Shown here: one piece after another, positions 38,302 through 47,774 of the stretch
Position numbering within the stretch: the first letter of the stretch is position 1
Layout: each line of letters starts with the position of its first letter
Assembly: GCF_030412785.1 (NCBI RefSeq)
Contig: NZ_CP125295.1
Span: 1,116,001-1,180,000, forward strand
Reading direction: 5' to 3'
Source: Paraburkholderia sabiae
Lineage (GTDB): Bacteria > Pseudomonadota > Gammaproteobacteria > Burkholderiales > Burkholderiaceae
DNA: 64,000 nucleotides
The notes under the pieces: model-generated
The model's input: the letters and a program-made list of their open reading frames with translations, nothing else
Told to the model about the DNA's origin: nothing
Database searches by the model: none
Translations under genes and position numbers: made by a program

Positions 38302-38943
38302 ATGGCTTGGAATCGTGACCAGATGGCCGCGCGCGCGGCGAAGGAACTGCAGGACGGCTTCTACGTGAACCTCGGCATCGGTCTGCCGACGCTCGTCGCC
38401 AACCACGTGCCCGCGGGCATGGAAGTGTGGCTGCAATCGGAAAACGGTTTGCTCGGCATCGGCCCGTCGCCGTATGAAGAGGAAGTGGACGCCGACCTCA
38501 TCAACGCCGGCAAGCAGACGGTGACGACGCTGCCGGGCTCGTCGATTTTCTCGTCGGCCGATTCGTTCGCGATGATTCGCGGCGGCCACATCAACCTGGC
38601 GATCCTCGGCGCGATGCAGATCAGCAAGAAGGGCGATCTGGCGAACTGGATGATCCCCGGCAAGATGATCAAGGGCATGGGCGGCGCGATGGACCTCGTC
38701 GCGGGCGTGAAGAAGGTCGTCGTGCTGATGGAGCACGTCGCGAAGGGCGACCAGCACAAGATCCTCGAAGAGTGCACGCTGCCGCTGACGGGCGTGGGCG
38801 TGGTCGATCGCATCATCACGGACCTCGGCGTGATCGACGTGGTGGACGGCGGTCTGAAGCTGGTCGAACTGGCTGACGGCGTCACCGTCGACGAGATCAA
38901 GGCGAAGACGGGCGCGCCGCTCGATACGAGCGCCGTGAAGTAA
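38302..38943 (+). CDS. scoB: 3-oxoacid CoA-transferase subunit B
   Basis: Catalytic subunit, 213 aa. The glutamate that forms the CoA thioester is in [11 protein letters not shown] (about 51-61), preceded by [19 protein letters not shown]. Later blocks are [20 protein letters not shown] and [21 protein letters not shown] lies just upstream, at the end of the scoA gene, so the pair is translated together. A strong terminator 37 bases downstream ends the unit. Confidence 0.92.
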   Translation: MAWNRDQMAARAAKELQDGFYVNLGIGLPTLVANHVPAGMEVWLQSENGLLGIGPSPYEEEVDADLINAGKQTVTTLPGSSIFSSADSFAMIRGGHINLAILGAMQISKKGDLANWMIPGKMIKGMGGAMDLVAGVKKVVVLMEHVAKGDQHKILEECTLPLTGVGVVDRIITDLGVIDVVDGGLKLVELADGVTVDEIKAKTGAPLDTSAVK

Positions 38944-38980
38944 AGGTCTGCCCGGCCTCGTGCCGAATGCAGTTGTCGTG

Positions 38981-39018
38981 AAGCGGGTGCGATGCAGGTC
39001 GCGCCCGCTTTGCTTTTT
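38981..39018 (+). terminator. Rho-independent terminator of scoAB
   Basis: Twelve-pair stem (38981-38992 / 38999-39010, one G-U pair), loop TGCAGG, followed by TGCTTTTT. Confidence 0.8.
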
Positions 39019-39130
39019 GTGCATTCGTCCTATGCCGTTCGACCGATGAGCGTACGCGGCGAAGCAGTTTAGAATCGATCGTGTTCCATGCGCCTTCGTG
39101 CGCCACCTTCTTTCGATCGAGGGAGTCCCG

Positions 39131-40063
39131 ATGACCGCTACGCCCGTCGCTGTTTCGCCTGCACCCGATTTCACCGCGCATTCCACCGCGCCCCGTCAGC
39201 GCTATGTGCAATGCGCGAGTCCCGCGGGACTGCATCGCATCGCGTACACCGAATGGGGCGCGCCCGACAATCCGCGCGTGCTGGTCTGCGTGCATGGGCT
39301 GACGCGCTCGGGGCGCGACTTCGACCGGCTGGCGGCGGCGCTGTCGTCAACGTATCGCGTGGTGTGTCCGGATGTGGTTGGGCGCGGGCTGTCGTCGTGG
39401 CTGGGCAATCCCGCTTACTACAGCATTCCGCAGTATGTCGGCGATATGGTCACGCTCGTGGCGCGGCTCGGCGTGGAATCGGTCGACTGGTTTGGCACGT
39501 CGATGGGCGGACTGATCGGCATGGCCTTCGCCGGGCTCAAAGATTCGCCCGTTCGCAAGATGATCGTCAACGACGTCGGTCCGCACCTGGAACCGGCTGC
39601 GATCGAGCGTATCGGCGGTTATCTGGGGCAGCCGGTGTCGTTCTCCTCTCAGCAGGAAGCGATCGATCACGCTGCGTTGCTCGCGGAATCGTTCGGTCCG
39701 TTGACGCAGGAGGAGTGGCGCGAGATCAACACGCCGCTGGTGCACGAGCAGGAAGGCGCGTGGCGCTTTCGCTACGACCCGCGCATCGCCGAGCCGTTCA
39801 AGCAGACCACGCCCGAACTCGCGGCGCTCGGCGAGGCGGCGCTGTGGCATTCGTTCTCGGCGATCGAAGGCCCGGTGCTCGTCGTGCGCGGCGAGCAATC
39901 GGATCTGCTGTCGCGCGAAACGGTCGCGCAGATGATCGAGAAGGGACGCAACGTGTCGAGCGTCGAAATTCCCGGTGTCGGCCATGCGCCGGCATTTCTG
40001 CACGCCGATCAGATCGAGATCGCGAAACGGTTCTTTCTCGGGAACGGCGCTGACGCGTCATAA
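39131..40063 (+). CDS. alpha/beta-fold hydrolase
   Basis: Serine hydrolase of 310 aa. Core features are LVCVHGLTRSGRDFD (oxyanion region), VCPDVVGRGLSSWL, and the nucleophile elbow FGTSMGGLIGMA (Ser about residue 129). The acid is probably in VRGEQSDLLS and the catalytic His in GVGHAPAFL. ATG 39131 follows GAGGGAG; an upstream in-frame start at 39098 lacks one. Substrate unknown. It precedes ridA and relA by 104 and 522 bases on the same strand. Confidence 0.87.
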   Translation: MTATPVAVSPAPDFTAHSTAPRQRYVQCASPAGLHRIAYTEWGAPDNPRVLVCVHGLTRSGRDFDRLAAALSSTYRVVCPDVVGRGLSSWLGNPAYYSIPQYVGDMVTLVARLGVESVDWFGTSMGGLIGMAFAGLKDSPVRKMIVNDVGPHLEPAAIERIGGYLGQPVSFSSQQEAIDHAALLAESFGPLTQEEWREINTPLVHEQEGAWRFRYDPRIAEPFKQTTPELAALGEAALWHSFSAIEGPVLVVRGEQSDLLSRETVAQMIEKGRNVSSVEIPGVGHAPAFLHADQIEIAKRFFLGNGADAS

Positions 40064-40167
40064 TATGAGATTGGCGCGGCGCCGTTGACCGGTCTCGACC
40101 GACCGGTTTTACGCATCATGCATTTCCGTGCGTCGTCGTTTTTCATTCTCAACTGACAGGACATTTC

Positions 40168-40521
40168 ATGGCAGTCATTCGTCATCACGTCGGCAAGCGT
40201 CTTTCGGAAACCGCCGTTCACAACGGCACGGTGTATCTGGCTGGCCAGATCGCTGAAGACACCGATCAGGACATCACCGGTCAGACGCGCGAAGTGCTCG
40301 GCCACATCGACCGTCTGCTTGCCGAAGTCAACAGCGACAAGGCGCATCTGCTGTCGGTGCAGATCTATATCTCGGACATGGTGCACTTCGCCGGCATGAA
40401 CGCCGTGTGGGACGAGTGGGTCGCGCAAGGCAACACGCCGCCGCGCGCTACCGTCGAGTCCAAGCTCGCCAATCCGAAGTGCCTCGTCGAAGTGGTCGTC
40501 GTCGCCGCCCAACGCAGCTAA
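40168..40521 (+). CDS. RidA/YjgF-family enamine/imine deaminase
   Basis: Small trimeric protein of 117 aa. RidA hydrolyses reactive 2-aminoacrylate and related enamines made by PLP enzymes. Recognisable blocks are VYLAGQIAEDTDQDITGQTR, HLLSVQIYISDMVHFAGMNA and RATVESKLANPKCLVEVVVV. The Arg in PPRATVE is the conserved carboxylate-binding residue. Several RidA subfamilies exist; I cannot assign this one to RidA proper. ACAGGACATTTC with AGGA precedes the ATG. It lies 64 bases ahead of relA. Confidence 0.88.
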   Translation: MAVIRHHVGKRLSETAVHNGTVYLAGQIAEDTDQDITGQTREVLGHIDRLLAEVNSDKAHLLSVQIYISDMVHFAGMNAVWDEWVAQGNTPPRATVESKLANPKCLVEVVVVAAQRS

Positions 40522-40585
40522 CTACGCAATCAATTCACGCTTCGAGTATCAGCCTGACCTGTCCGCGCGCGCCGCGGGCCGCTGC

Positions 40586-42829
40586 ATGATGAACACCGAT
40601 ATCGCCACGACCGCTCCGAATCCGACGCCGTCTTTCGACGACGCGCTCGCGTTCGTCCGCGAGCATGCAGGCGATGCGCGGCTTTCGTCGGGCGAGCCGC
40701 TCGCAGAACATGCGGCGGGCACGGCGGCGATCATGCGCACACTCAACGTCGATCCGCCCGCAGTGCTCGCGGCGGCGTTGTTCTCGCTGACACCGCATCT
40801 GCAGAACCCGGAGCAGACCATCGCCGACAACTTCGGTGAGGAAGTCGCGCAACTGGTCAGCGATGTGCGCAAGCTGCTGCGGCTCGGCACGGTGAGCATG
40901 CGCGCGGCGCAGAACGCGATGCCCGAAGCGGGCCGCGACGCGCAGGCCGCGCGCCGCGCGCAGGTCGAAGCACTGCGCAAGATGCTGCTCGCGTTCGCGC
41001 AGGACATTCGCGTCGTGTTGATCCGGCTGGCGTCACGTCTGCAATCGCTGCGCTACTACGCGGCCGCGAAGATCACGCCTTCGCCCGACGTCGCGCGCGA
41101 GACGCTGGATATCTACGCGCCGCTCGCGAACCGGCTCGGCATCTGGCAACTGAAGTGGGAACTCGAAGACCTCGCGTTCCGCTTCGAAGAGCCGCAGACC
41201 TACAAGCGTATCGCGAAGCTGCTCGACGAGAAGCGAGTCGAACGCGAAACCTATGTTGCCGAGGCGATCGCGCGACTGCAGCAGGAACTCGCTGCCGCGC
41301 ATATCAAGGCCGAAGTGAGCGGCCGGCCCAAGCACATCTACAGCATCTGGCGGAAGATGCGCGGCAAGGAGCTCGATTTTTCCGAGCTCTACGATGTGCG
41401 CGCATTTCGCGTCATCGTGCCGGACATCAAGGATTGCTATACGGTGCTCGGCATCGTGCACAACCTGTGGCAGCCGGTGCCGAGGGAATTTGACGACTAC
41501 ATCTCGCGGCCCAAGCCGAACGGCTACAAGTCGCTGCACACGGTGGTGATCGGCGACGATGGCCGCGCGTTCGAAGTGCAGATCCGCACGCAGGAGATGC
41601 ATCAGTTCGCCGAATATGGCGTGGCTGCGCATTGGCGCTACAAGGAAGCGGGGACGCGCGGCTATGGCGGGCAGTTCAGCGCCAGCGAGAAGTACGACGA
41701 GAAGATTGCGTGGCTGCGTCAGCTGCTCGCGTGGAAGGACGATGTGTCCGAAGGCAAGCCGGGCGAGCAGGGTGCGTTCAGACCTTGGGAGCAACTTCGC
41801 CAGGCCACGCTCGACGACGATCACATCTACACACTCACGCCGCAGGCTCGCGTGATTCCGTTGCCGCAAGGCGCGACGCCGCTCGATTTCGCGTATCACC
41901 TGCACAGTGAACTGGGGCATCGTTGCCGCGGCGCGCGCGTCGATGGCGCGATGGTGCCGCTGAACACGCCGCTGCAGAACGGGCAGACGGTCGAGGTCAT
42001 CGCGGTGAAAGAGGGCGGTCCGTCGCGTGACTGGCTCAATCCGCAGCTTGGCTATCTGCAAAGCCATCGCGCACGCCAGAAGGTGCGCGCGTGGTTCAAC
42101 GCGGTCGAGGTGCAAGAGAACATCGCGACCGGTCGGGCAATGGTCGAAAAGACCTTGCAGCGCGAAGGCAAGACGTCGGTCAATCTCGATCAGCTTGCCG
42201 CGAAGCTCGGCTTCAAGTCCACCGACGATCTCTTCTCGGTGGTCGGCAAGGAAGAGTTCAGCTTGCGGCTCGTCGAGCAGGCGCTGAGCGATGCGCCGCC
42301 CGCCGAACCTGTCGTCGAAGCACCCGAGCAGTTCGAAAAGCGCAGTAGCGGTTCGAGCGTTGCGCATGGGGCGTCGACGGGTGTGCTCGTGGTCGGCGTC
42401 GATGCGTTGCTGACGCAACTGGCGCGCTGCTGCCGGCCTGCGCCGCCCGACGACATCGCGGGTTTCGTCACGCGGGGCAAGGGCATGTCGATTCATCGCA
42501 GCGATTGCCCGACGTTCCTGCGCATGGCCGATCGCGCGCCAGAGCGCGTGCTGCAAACGGCATGGTCCGCCGACGTGATGAGTGGGCGCGGCAAGTCGGT
42601 CTATCCCGTCGATCTGTCGATCGAAGCGACGGACCGTCAAGGTCTGCTGCGCGATATCTCCGAAGTCTTTGCGCGCGAGAAGATGAACGTGGTCGGTGTG
42701 AAGACGCAGTCGCGACGCAACGCCGCGTTCATGCAGTTCACTGTGGAAGTGTCGAGTGCCGCGCAGATTCAGCGTGCCTGCGCGATGCTGGGCGAAGTGG
42801 CGGGCGTCGTGAGGGCAACACGCAAGTAA
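40586..42829 (+). CDS. relA: (p)ppGpp synthetase RelA, synthetase-only type
   Basis: Ribosome-associated stringent-response enzyme that makes (p)ppGpp when uncharged tRNA accumulates; 747 aa. The N-terminal hydrolase domain (about 35-180) is degenerate: the HDxxED metal motif is replaced by ALFSLTPH. The synthetase domain (about 230-345) has GRPKHIYSIWRKM and the acidic EFDDYISRPKPNGYKSLHT (about 301-319). An EXDD motif there marks monofunctional RelA, while bifunctional SpoT has RXKD. A TGS domain is at about 410-475 (LTPQARVIPLPQGATPLDFA), followed by a Cys-containing zinc-finger-like region (RCCRPAPPDDIAGFVTRGKG) and a C-terminal ACT domain (about 670-745). A separate SpoT is expected elsewhere in the genome. 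Confidence 0.95.
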   Translation: MMNTDIATTAPNPTPSFDDALAFVREHAGDARLSSGEPLAEHAAGTAAIMRTLNVDPPAVLAAALFSLTPHLQNPEQTIADNFGEEVAQLVSDVRKLLRLGTVSMRAAQNAMPEAGRDAQAARRAQVEALRKMLLAFAQDIRVVLIRLASRLQSLRYYAAAKITPSPDVARETLDIYAPLANRLGIWQLKWELEDLAFRFEEPQTYKRIAKLLDEKRVERETYVAEAIARLQQELAAAHIKAEVSGRPKHIYSIWRKMRGKELDFSELYDVRAFRVIVPDIKDCYTVLGIVHNLWQPVPREFDDYISRPKPNGYKSLHTVVIGDDGRAFEVQIRTQEMHQFAEYGVAAHWRYKEAGTRGYGGQFSASEKYDEKIAWLRQLLAWKDDVSEGKPGEQGAFRPWEQLRQATLDDDHIYTLTPQARVIPLPQGATPLDFAYHLHSELGHRCRGARVDGAMVPLNTPLQNGQTVEVIAVKEGGPSRDWLNPQLGYLQSHRARQKVRAWFNAVEVQENIATGRAMVEKTLQREGKTSVNLDQLAAKLGFKSTDDLFSVVGKEEFSLRLVEQALSDAPPAEPVVEAPEQFEKRSSGSSVAHGASTGVLVVGVDALLTQLARCCRPAPPDDIAGFVTRGKGMSIHRSDCPTFLRMADRAPERVLQTAWSADVMSGRGKSVYPVDLSIEATDRQGLLRDISEVFAREKMNVVGVKTQSRRNAAFMQFTVEVSSAAQIQRACAMLGEVAGVVRATRK

Positions 42830-42876
42830 GCGGTCGACGTGGCGAAGCTAATTTTGATGCCGCCACATAAAAACGC

Positions 42877-42905
42877 TTGCCAACTTTCTCTACGCTCCAT
42901 ATAAT
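42877..42905 (+). promoter_or_regulatory. sigma-70 promoter of tRNA-Val
   Basis: TTGCCA (42877-42882), a 17-base spacer, then a perfect TATAAT (42900-42905), placing the transcription start near the first base of the tRNA. This is the clearest hexamer pair in the window. Confidence 0.85.
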
Positions 42906-42916
42906 CTCGTTTCTCT

Positions 42917-42993
42917 AGGCTCGTAGCTCAGCTGGTTAGAGCACCACCTTGACATGGTGGGGGTCGTTGGTTCGAGTCCAATCGAGCCTACCA
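42917..42993 (+). tRNA. tRNA-Val (anticodon GAC)
   Basis: A 77-base cloverleaf. The acceptor is AGGCTCG/CGAGCCT with encoded CCA (42991-42993). The anticodon stem is CCACC/GGTGG with loop TTGACAT, giving GAC, and the T arm contains GGTTCGAGTCC. It reads the Val codon GUC (and GUU by wobble). Confidence 0.97.
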
Positions 42994-43180
42994 ACGAATC
43001 AGAAACTTCGGGTTGCCGAGGTTTCGCAAACGCAAGTTGCAATGAGCGCTTCGGCGCAAATGGCGAACAAAGCGATCATGGTTATGACACCGCGAACGTT
43101 GACCGGAACTGCTTCGGAGCGACGCTAGTCGAGGACCACTTTCGCCCTTGTTGTTTGCAGTAGTTTGCAGAAAAGTGAAT

Positions 43181-43212
43181 GCGGCCCCTCGAAAGCGGGG
43201 CCGCATTTTTTT
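43181..43212 (+). terminator. Rho-independent terminator between tRNA-Val and thrS
   Basis: Stem GCGGCCCC (43181-43188) / GGGGCCGC (43197-43204) with an 8-base loop, then A and T8. It is 64 bases upstream of the thrS ATG and 188 bases after the tRNA. It may end the tRNA transcript or act as a leader attenuator of thrS. Confidence 0.88.
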
Positions 43213-43275
43213 TGTCCCGGTTTTTGTCTTTAAGTCTTGTTGCCTGTGCCGCCGGCCGGCATTACGGAGAACGCA

Positions 43276-45183
43276 ATGGTTTCGATACGACTGCCCGATG
43301 GTTCTGTTCGACAATACGAGCATCCCGTGACGGTCGCCGAAGTGGCGGCCTCGATTGGCCCCGGCCTCGCGAAGGCGGCGCTCGGCGGCAAGATCGACGG
43401 TGAGCTGGTGGATACGTCCGCGCTGATCGATCACGACGTCTCGCTCGCGATTGTCACGGAGAAGGACGCCGACGGTCTCGACATCATTCGCCATTCCACG
43501 GCCCACTTGCTTGCGTACGCGGTGAAGGATCTCTTCCCGGAAGCGCAAGTGACGATCGGGCCGGTGATCGACAACGGCTTCTACTACGACTTCTCGTACA
43601 GCCGTCCCTTCACGCCCGAAGATCTCGAGAAGATCGAAAAGCGCATGCAGGAACTCGCGAAGAAGGACGAGCCTGTGTCGCGCCGCGTGGTGTCGCGCGA
43701 CGAAGCGGTCGACTACTTCAAGAGCATCGGCGAAAAGTACAAGGCCGAGATCATCGAATCGATTCCCGCCAGCGACGAAATCAAGCTGTACTCGCATGGC
43801 GGCTTCACGGATCTGTGCCGCGGCCCGCACGTCCCGTCGACGGGCAAGCTGAAGGTCTTCAAGCTGATGAAGCTCGCGGGCGCGTACTGGCGCGGCGATT
43901 CGAAGAACGAACAGTTGCAGCGCATTTACGGTACGGCCTGGACGAAGAAGGAAGACCAGGACGCGTACCTGCACATGCTCGAAGAAGCGGAAAAGCGCGA
44001 TCACCGTAAGCTCGGCAAGCAACTCGACCTGTTTCACATGCAGGACGAATCGCCGGGCATGGTGTTCTGGCATCCGCGCGGCTGGACGTTATGGCAGCAG
44101 GTCGAACAGTACATGCGCCGTCGCGTGAACGATGCCGGTTACCTTGAAATCAAGACGCCGATGATCATGGACCGCTCGCTGTGGGAGGCGTCCGGTCACT
44201 GGCAGAACTATCGTGAAAACATGTTCACGACGGAGTCGGAAAAGCGCGATTACGCAATCAAGCCGATGAACTGCCCGGGTCACGTGCAGGTGTTCAATCA
44301 CGGCCTGCGTTCGTATCGCGATTTGCCGCTGCGTTATGCCGAGTTCGGCTCGTGCCATCGCAATGAATCGTCGGGCGCTCTGCATGGCCTGATGCGTGTG
44401 CGTGGTTTCGTCCAGGACGATGCGCATATCTTCTGTACGGAAGACCAGTTCATCAGCGAATCGATCGCGTTCAACACGCTGGCGATGAGCGTGTATAAAG
44501 ATTTCGGTTTCGACAACGTCGAGATCAAGCTCTCGCTGCGTCCGGACGCGCGCGCCGGTACGGATGAAGTATGGGATCGCGCCGAGCAAGGTCTTCGCGA
44601 CGCGCTGACGGCATGTGGCGTGACGTGGGAAGAACTGCCGGGCGAGGGTGCGTTCTACGGTCCGAAGGTCGAGTATCACATCAAGGACGCGCTCGGTCGT
44701 TCGTGGCAGTGCGGCACGCTGCAGCTCGATATGGTGCTGCCGGAGCGTCTGGGCGCCGAATATGTCGCGGAAGACAACAGCCGTCGGCGCCCGATCATGC
44801 TGCATCGGGCAATCGTCGGATCAATGGAGCGTTTCCTCGGCATTCTGATCGAGCACCATGCTGGTGCAATGCCTGCCTGGCTTGCGCCGATGCAGGTCGT
44901 TGTGATGAATATCGCGGAAAGTCAGGCGGAATACGCCAAAACGCTAGCCCAATCGTTGCAAAAACAAGGGGTTAGAGTGGAGGCGGATTTGCGCAACGAG
45001 AAGATTAGCTATAAAATACGCGAGCACACGCTTGAAAAGGTGCCGTATCTGCTGGTTGTCGGCGATAAGGAGCGTGATGCACAAACGGTAGCCGTGCGTG
45101 CCCGTGGCGGCGTCGATCTGGGCGTGATGTCCCTCGATGCCTTCAGCGAGCGTCTGCGTCAGGACGTGCAGACGTTCAACTAA
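43276..45183 (+). CDS. thrS: threonyl-tRNA synthetase
   Basis: Class II synthetase charging tRNA-Thr; 635 aa, the family length. An N-terminal TGS domain (about 1-62) is followed by the editing domain, with [16 protein letters not shown] (zinc/editing HxxxH site). The catalytic core has [17 protein letters not shown], motif 2 ([20 protein letters not shown]) and motif 3 near [20 protein letters not shown]. The C-terminal anticodon-binding domain starts near residue 535. ATG 43276 follows ACGGAGA; the in-frame start at 43237 lies in the leader and is rejected. It is first gene of the translation cluster. E. coli ThrRS represses its own mRNA through tRNA-like leader structures; a terminator hairpin lies in this leader. 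Confidence 0.97.
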   Translation: MVSIRLPDGSVRQYEHPVTVAEVAASIGPGLAKAALGGKIDGELVDTSALIDHDVSLAIVTEKDADGLDIIRHSTAHLLAYAVKDLFPEAQVTIGPVIDNGFYYDFSYSRPFTPEDLEKIEKRMQELAKKDEPVSRRVVSRDEAVDYFKSIGEKYKAEIIESIPASDEIKLYSHGGFTDLCRGPHVPSTGKLKVFKLMKLAGAYWRGDSKNEQLQRIYGTAWTKKEDQDAYLHMLEEAEKRDHRKLGKQLDLFHMQDESPGMVFWHPRGWTLWQQVEQYMRRRVNDAGYLEIKTPMIMDRSLWEASGHWQNYRENMFTTESEKRDYAIKPMNCPGHVQVFNHGLRSYRDLPLRYAEFGSCHRNESSGALHGLMRVRGFVQDDAHIFCTEDQFISESIAFNTLAMSVYKDFGFDNVEIKLSLRPDARAGTDEVWDRAEQGLRDALTACGVTWEELPGEGAFYGPKVEYHIKDALGRSWQCGTLQLDMVLPERLGAEYVAEDNSRRRPIMLHRAIVGSMERFLGILIEHHAGAMPAWLAPMQVVVMNIAESQAEYAKTLAQSLQKQGVRVEADLRNEKISYKIREHTLEKVPYLLVVGDKERDAQTVAVRARGGVDLGVMSLDAFSERLRQDVQTFN

Positions 45184-45233
45184 ACCACCCAGGCAGCGCG
45201 GCTCGTTTTTTTAATTTTTAGAGGAAACGTAAC

Positions 45234-45758
45234 ATCGCTACTGATAAGTCGTCGCATCGCATCAACGGTGAAATTACTGCACCCGAGGTGCGTCTGGTCG
45301 GAGTCGACAACGAACCGCTCGGCATCGTAAAACTCGCTGATGCTTTCCGCCTGTCGGAACAGCAGGACGTGGATCTGGTTGAAATCGCCCCGCAAGCGGT
45401 TCCGCCCGTCTGCCGCCTGATGGACTACGGCAAGTTCAAGTACCAGGAAGCGAAGAAGCAGCACGAGGCCAAGCTCAAGCAGAAAGTCATCCAGGTCAAG
45501 GAAGTCAAATTCCGACCGGGTACGGATGACGGTGACTACAACGTCAAACTGCGCAATCTCGTCCGCTTCCTCGAAGATGGCGACAAGACGAAGATCACGT
45601 TGCGTTTCCGTGGCCGCGAAATGGCTCACCAGGAAATCGGCATGCGCATGCTCGAGCGCCTGCGCACCGATCTGGACGAAGTCGGTCAGGTCGAACAAAT
45701 GCCGAAGATGGAAGGCCGCCAGATGATCATGGTGCTGGCGCCGAAGAAAAAGAAGTAA
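45234..45758 (+). CDS. infC: translation initiation factor IF-3, ATC start codon
   Basis: IF-3 promotes 30S subunit dissociation and fidelity of start-codon choice; 174 aa. The frame has no ATG, GTG or TTG before the conserved N-terminus. The only start fitting the family and the GAGGAAA ribosome site (45221-45227) is ATC at 45234, giving (M)[19 protein letters not shown] rare start codon is the known basis of IF-3 autoregulation in E. coli, where it is ATT: abundant IF-3 discriminates against its own start. Body signatures are [33 protein letters not shown] and [14 protein letters not shown]. It follows thrS by 50 bases. Confidence 0.93.
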   Translation: MATDKSSHRINGEITAPEVRLVGVDNEPLGIVKLADAFRLSEQQDVDLVEIAPQAVPPVCRLMDYGKFKYQEAKKQHEAKLKQKVIQVKEVKFRPGTDDGDYNVKLRNLVRFLEDGDKTKITLRFRGREMAHQEIGMRMLERLRTDLDEVGQVEQMPKMEGRQMIMVLAPKKKK

Positions 45759-46015
45759 GCAGACATCGGCTGGGCTTCTCGTGAAGCGCAGCGTGTTTGT
45801 GGGAAAGATTGAGAATCACGCGTCGGCGTATCGCTAGACGCAGAGCAGGTTTCAGAATGGCGCGCGCATCAGTTTTGTAGTGCGCGCTTTTCCTGAAAAG
45901 CAGCGGCCAGCAGTTCACGCCGTCTGCATACCAAGTGGAGTGGGTCTCGAAGGGCGGGTGAGGGCTTTCTGAGCCAACCGCACACCCATGTCCATCAAAT
46001 AATGGAGTAGTTGTC
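45759..46015 (+). promoter_or_regulatory. infC-rpmI leader with a terminator-like hairpin
   Basis: This 257-base gap holds a hairpin, GCGCGCA (45862-45868) / TGCGCGC (45881-45887), followed by TTTT. In E. coli the same gap is the L20 operator that represses rpmI-rplT translation through a pseudoknot. No obvious copy of that site was recognised, but the position and a structure ending in T residues make a control role plausible. Confidence 0.5.
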
Positions 46016-46213
46016 ATGCCGAAGATGAAGACCAAGAAGAGCGCTGCAAAGCGCTTCGTGGTTCGTCCGGGCGGTACCGTCAAGCGCGGTCAAGCCTTCA
46101 AGCGCCACATTCTTACCAAGAAGACCACCAAGAACAAGCGTCACCTGCGCGGCGCCACGGCAGTTCATGATTCCGATCTGAACTCCGTACGCGCAATGCT
46201 GCCGTTCGCCTAA
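46016..46213 (+). CDS. rpmI: 50S ribosomal protein L35
   Basis: A 65-residue, very basic ribosomal protein with the L35 signature [20 protein letters not shown] and the C-terminal [21 protein letters not shown]. It starts at ATG 46016, 257 bases after infC, and is followed 29 bases later by rplT, the universal L35-L20 pair. It binds the large subunit near 23S rRNA domain II. Confidence 0.98.
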
Positions 46214-46242
46214 CCCTTAACCGACACTCATAGGAGCGAAAC

Positions 46243-46602
46243 ATGCCTCGAGTAAAACGTGGGGTTACCGCACGGGCCCGCCACAAGAAGATCATCAACC
46301 TGGCCAAGGGTTACCGCGGCCGCCGCAATAACGTCTATCGCATCGCCAAGCAGGCGGTCATGCGCGCAGGCCAATACGCCTACCGCGATCGCCGCAACAA
46401 GAAGCGTGTGTTCCGCGCACTGTGGATCACGCGTATCAACGCGGCGGTGCGTCAGCACGACATGACGTACAGCGTGTTCATCAACGGCCTGAAGAAGGCG
46501 TCGATCGAACTCGACCGCAAGGTGCTGGCCGACATGGCTGTGTTCGACAAGGCTGCTTTTGCTGCGATCGTCAAGCAGGTGAAAGCCGCCGTTGCAGCCT
46601 GA
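46243..46602 (+). CDS. rplT: 50S ribosomal protein L20
   Basis: A 119-residue early-assembly protein of the large subunit. Signature [20 protein letters not shown], then [20 protein letters not shown] and [28 protein letters not shown] precedes the ATG. In E. coli L20 also represses translation of the rpmI-rplT message. A hairpin cluster and terminator follow before pheS. Confidence 0.98.
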
Positions 46603-46634
46603 TTGCGCTGTTAGCATCTAGTACTGCGTGGTTC

Positions 46635-46705
46635 GTTGCAGCGAACATCCGGTAGTCTCGGTGACGCTGCAACAAAAACGGGGCTCCTCACCGAGCCCCT
46701 TTTTT
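46635..46705 (+). promoter_or_regulatory. candidate attenuator in the rplT-pheS leader
   Basis: Three pairings occur. Stem A is GTTGCAGCG (46635-46643) / CGCTGCAAC (46665-46673). The terminator is GGGGCTC (46680-46686) / GAGCCCC (46693-46699) plus a T6 tract. The third is CTCGGTGA (46657-46664), in the loop of stem A, which is perfectly complementary over 8 bases to TCACCGAG (46688-46695) in the terminator. Forming the third breaks both others, the layout of a terminator/antiterminator switch. No Phe-rich leader peptide like E. coli PheM was found. Confidence 0.6.
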
Positions 46706-46760
46706 GTTGGTCGAGCCAGTTTTACTTCGATTGAATACTGACGTTGAAAAGATGGGATCA

Positions 46761-47774
46761 ATGGATCTGGACCAGATTGTCGCCGACGCAAAAAGCGCCT
46801 TTGAACAAGCCTCCGACGTCACCACGCTCGAAAACGAGAAGGCACGCTTTCTCGGCAAGTCGGGCGCCCTGACGGAACTGTTGAAGGGGCTGGGCAAGCT
46901 CGATCCCGAAACGCGCAAGACGGAAGGCGCGCGGATCAACATCGTCAAGCAGCAGGTCGAAGCTGCGCTGACGGCGCGCCGCCAGGCGCTCGCCGACGCG
47001 CTGCTGAACCAGCGCCTCGCCGCCGAGGCCATCGACGTCACGCTGCCCGGGCGCGGCGCCGGCACGGGCAGTCTGCACCCCGTGATGCACACGTGGGAAC
47101 GCGTCGAACAGATTTTCCGCACCATTGGCTTCGACGTGGCCGACGGTCCCGAAATCGAAACTGACTGGTACAACTTCACGTCGCTGAACAGCCCGGAAAA
47201 CCATCCGGCGCGTTCGATGCAGGACACGTTCTACGTCGACGGCAAGGACGCCGAAGGCCGTCCGCTGCTGCTGCGTACGCACACCAGCCCGATGCAGGTC
47301 CGCTACGCGCGCACTAACACGCCGCCCATCAAGGTGATCGTGCCCGGCCGCACGTACCGCGTGGACAGCGACGCGACGCACTCGCCGATGTTCAACCAGG
47401 TCGAAGGCCTGTGGATCGACGAGAACATCAGCTTCGCCGACCTGAAGGGCGTCTACACCGACTTCCTCAAGAAATTCTTCGAGCGCGACGACATTCTCGT
47501 GCGCTTCCGTCCGTCGTACTTCCCGTTCACCGAGCCGTCAGCCGAAATCGACATGATGTTCGAGCAAGGCAAGAACGCCGGCAAATGGCTTGAAATCTCG
47601 GGCTCCGGCCAGGTTCACCCGACGGTGATCCGCAACATGGGCCTCGACCCGGAGCGCTATATCGGCTTTGCATTCGGCAGTGGCCTCGAGCGTCTGACGA
47701 TGCTGCGTTACGGCGTGCAAGATTTGCGTCTGTTCTTTGAAAACGACCTGCGCTTCTTGCGCCAGTTCGCCTGA
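46761..47774 (+). CDS. pheS: phenylalanyl-tRNA synthetase alpha subunit
   Basis: Catalytic subunit of the alpha2-beta2 enzyme; 337 aa. An N-terminal coiled-coil (about 1-90) contacts tRNA-Phe. The class II catalytic domain has [29 protein letters not shown] (Phe-site loop), [15 protein letters not shown] (motif 2 area) and [20 protein letters not shown] (motif 3). ATG 46761 ([11 protein letters not shown]) is preferred. An earlier in-frame ATG at 46752 would add only MGS, and the start at 46704 lies in the terminator. It follows a likely attenuator. Confidence 0.96.
   Translation: MDLDQIVADAKSAFEQASDVTTLENEKARFLGKSGALTELLKGLGKLDPETRKTEGARINIVKQQVEAALTARRQALADALLNQRLAAEAIDVTLPGRGAGTGSLHPVMHTWERVEQIFRTIGFDVADGPEIETDWYNFTSLNSPENHPARSMQDTFYVDGKDAEGRPLLLRTHTSPMQVRYARTNTPPIKVIVPGRTYRVDSDATHSPMFNQVEGLWIDENISFADLKGVYTDFLKKFFERDDILVRFRPSYFPFTEPSAEIDMMFEQGKNAGKWLEISGSGQVHPTVIRNMGLDPERYIGFAFGSGLERLTMLRYGVQDLRLFFENDLRFLRQFA

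Noticed and set aside
43181..43275. T-box riboswitch before thrS
   Set aside because: No T-box motif or specifier loop is visible, and T-boxes are mostly Gram-positive. Only the terminator is supported.
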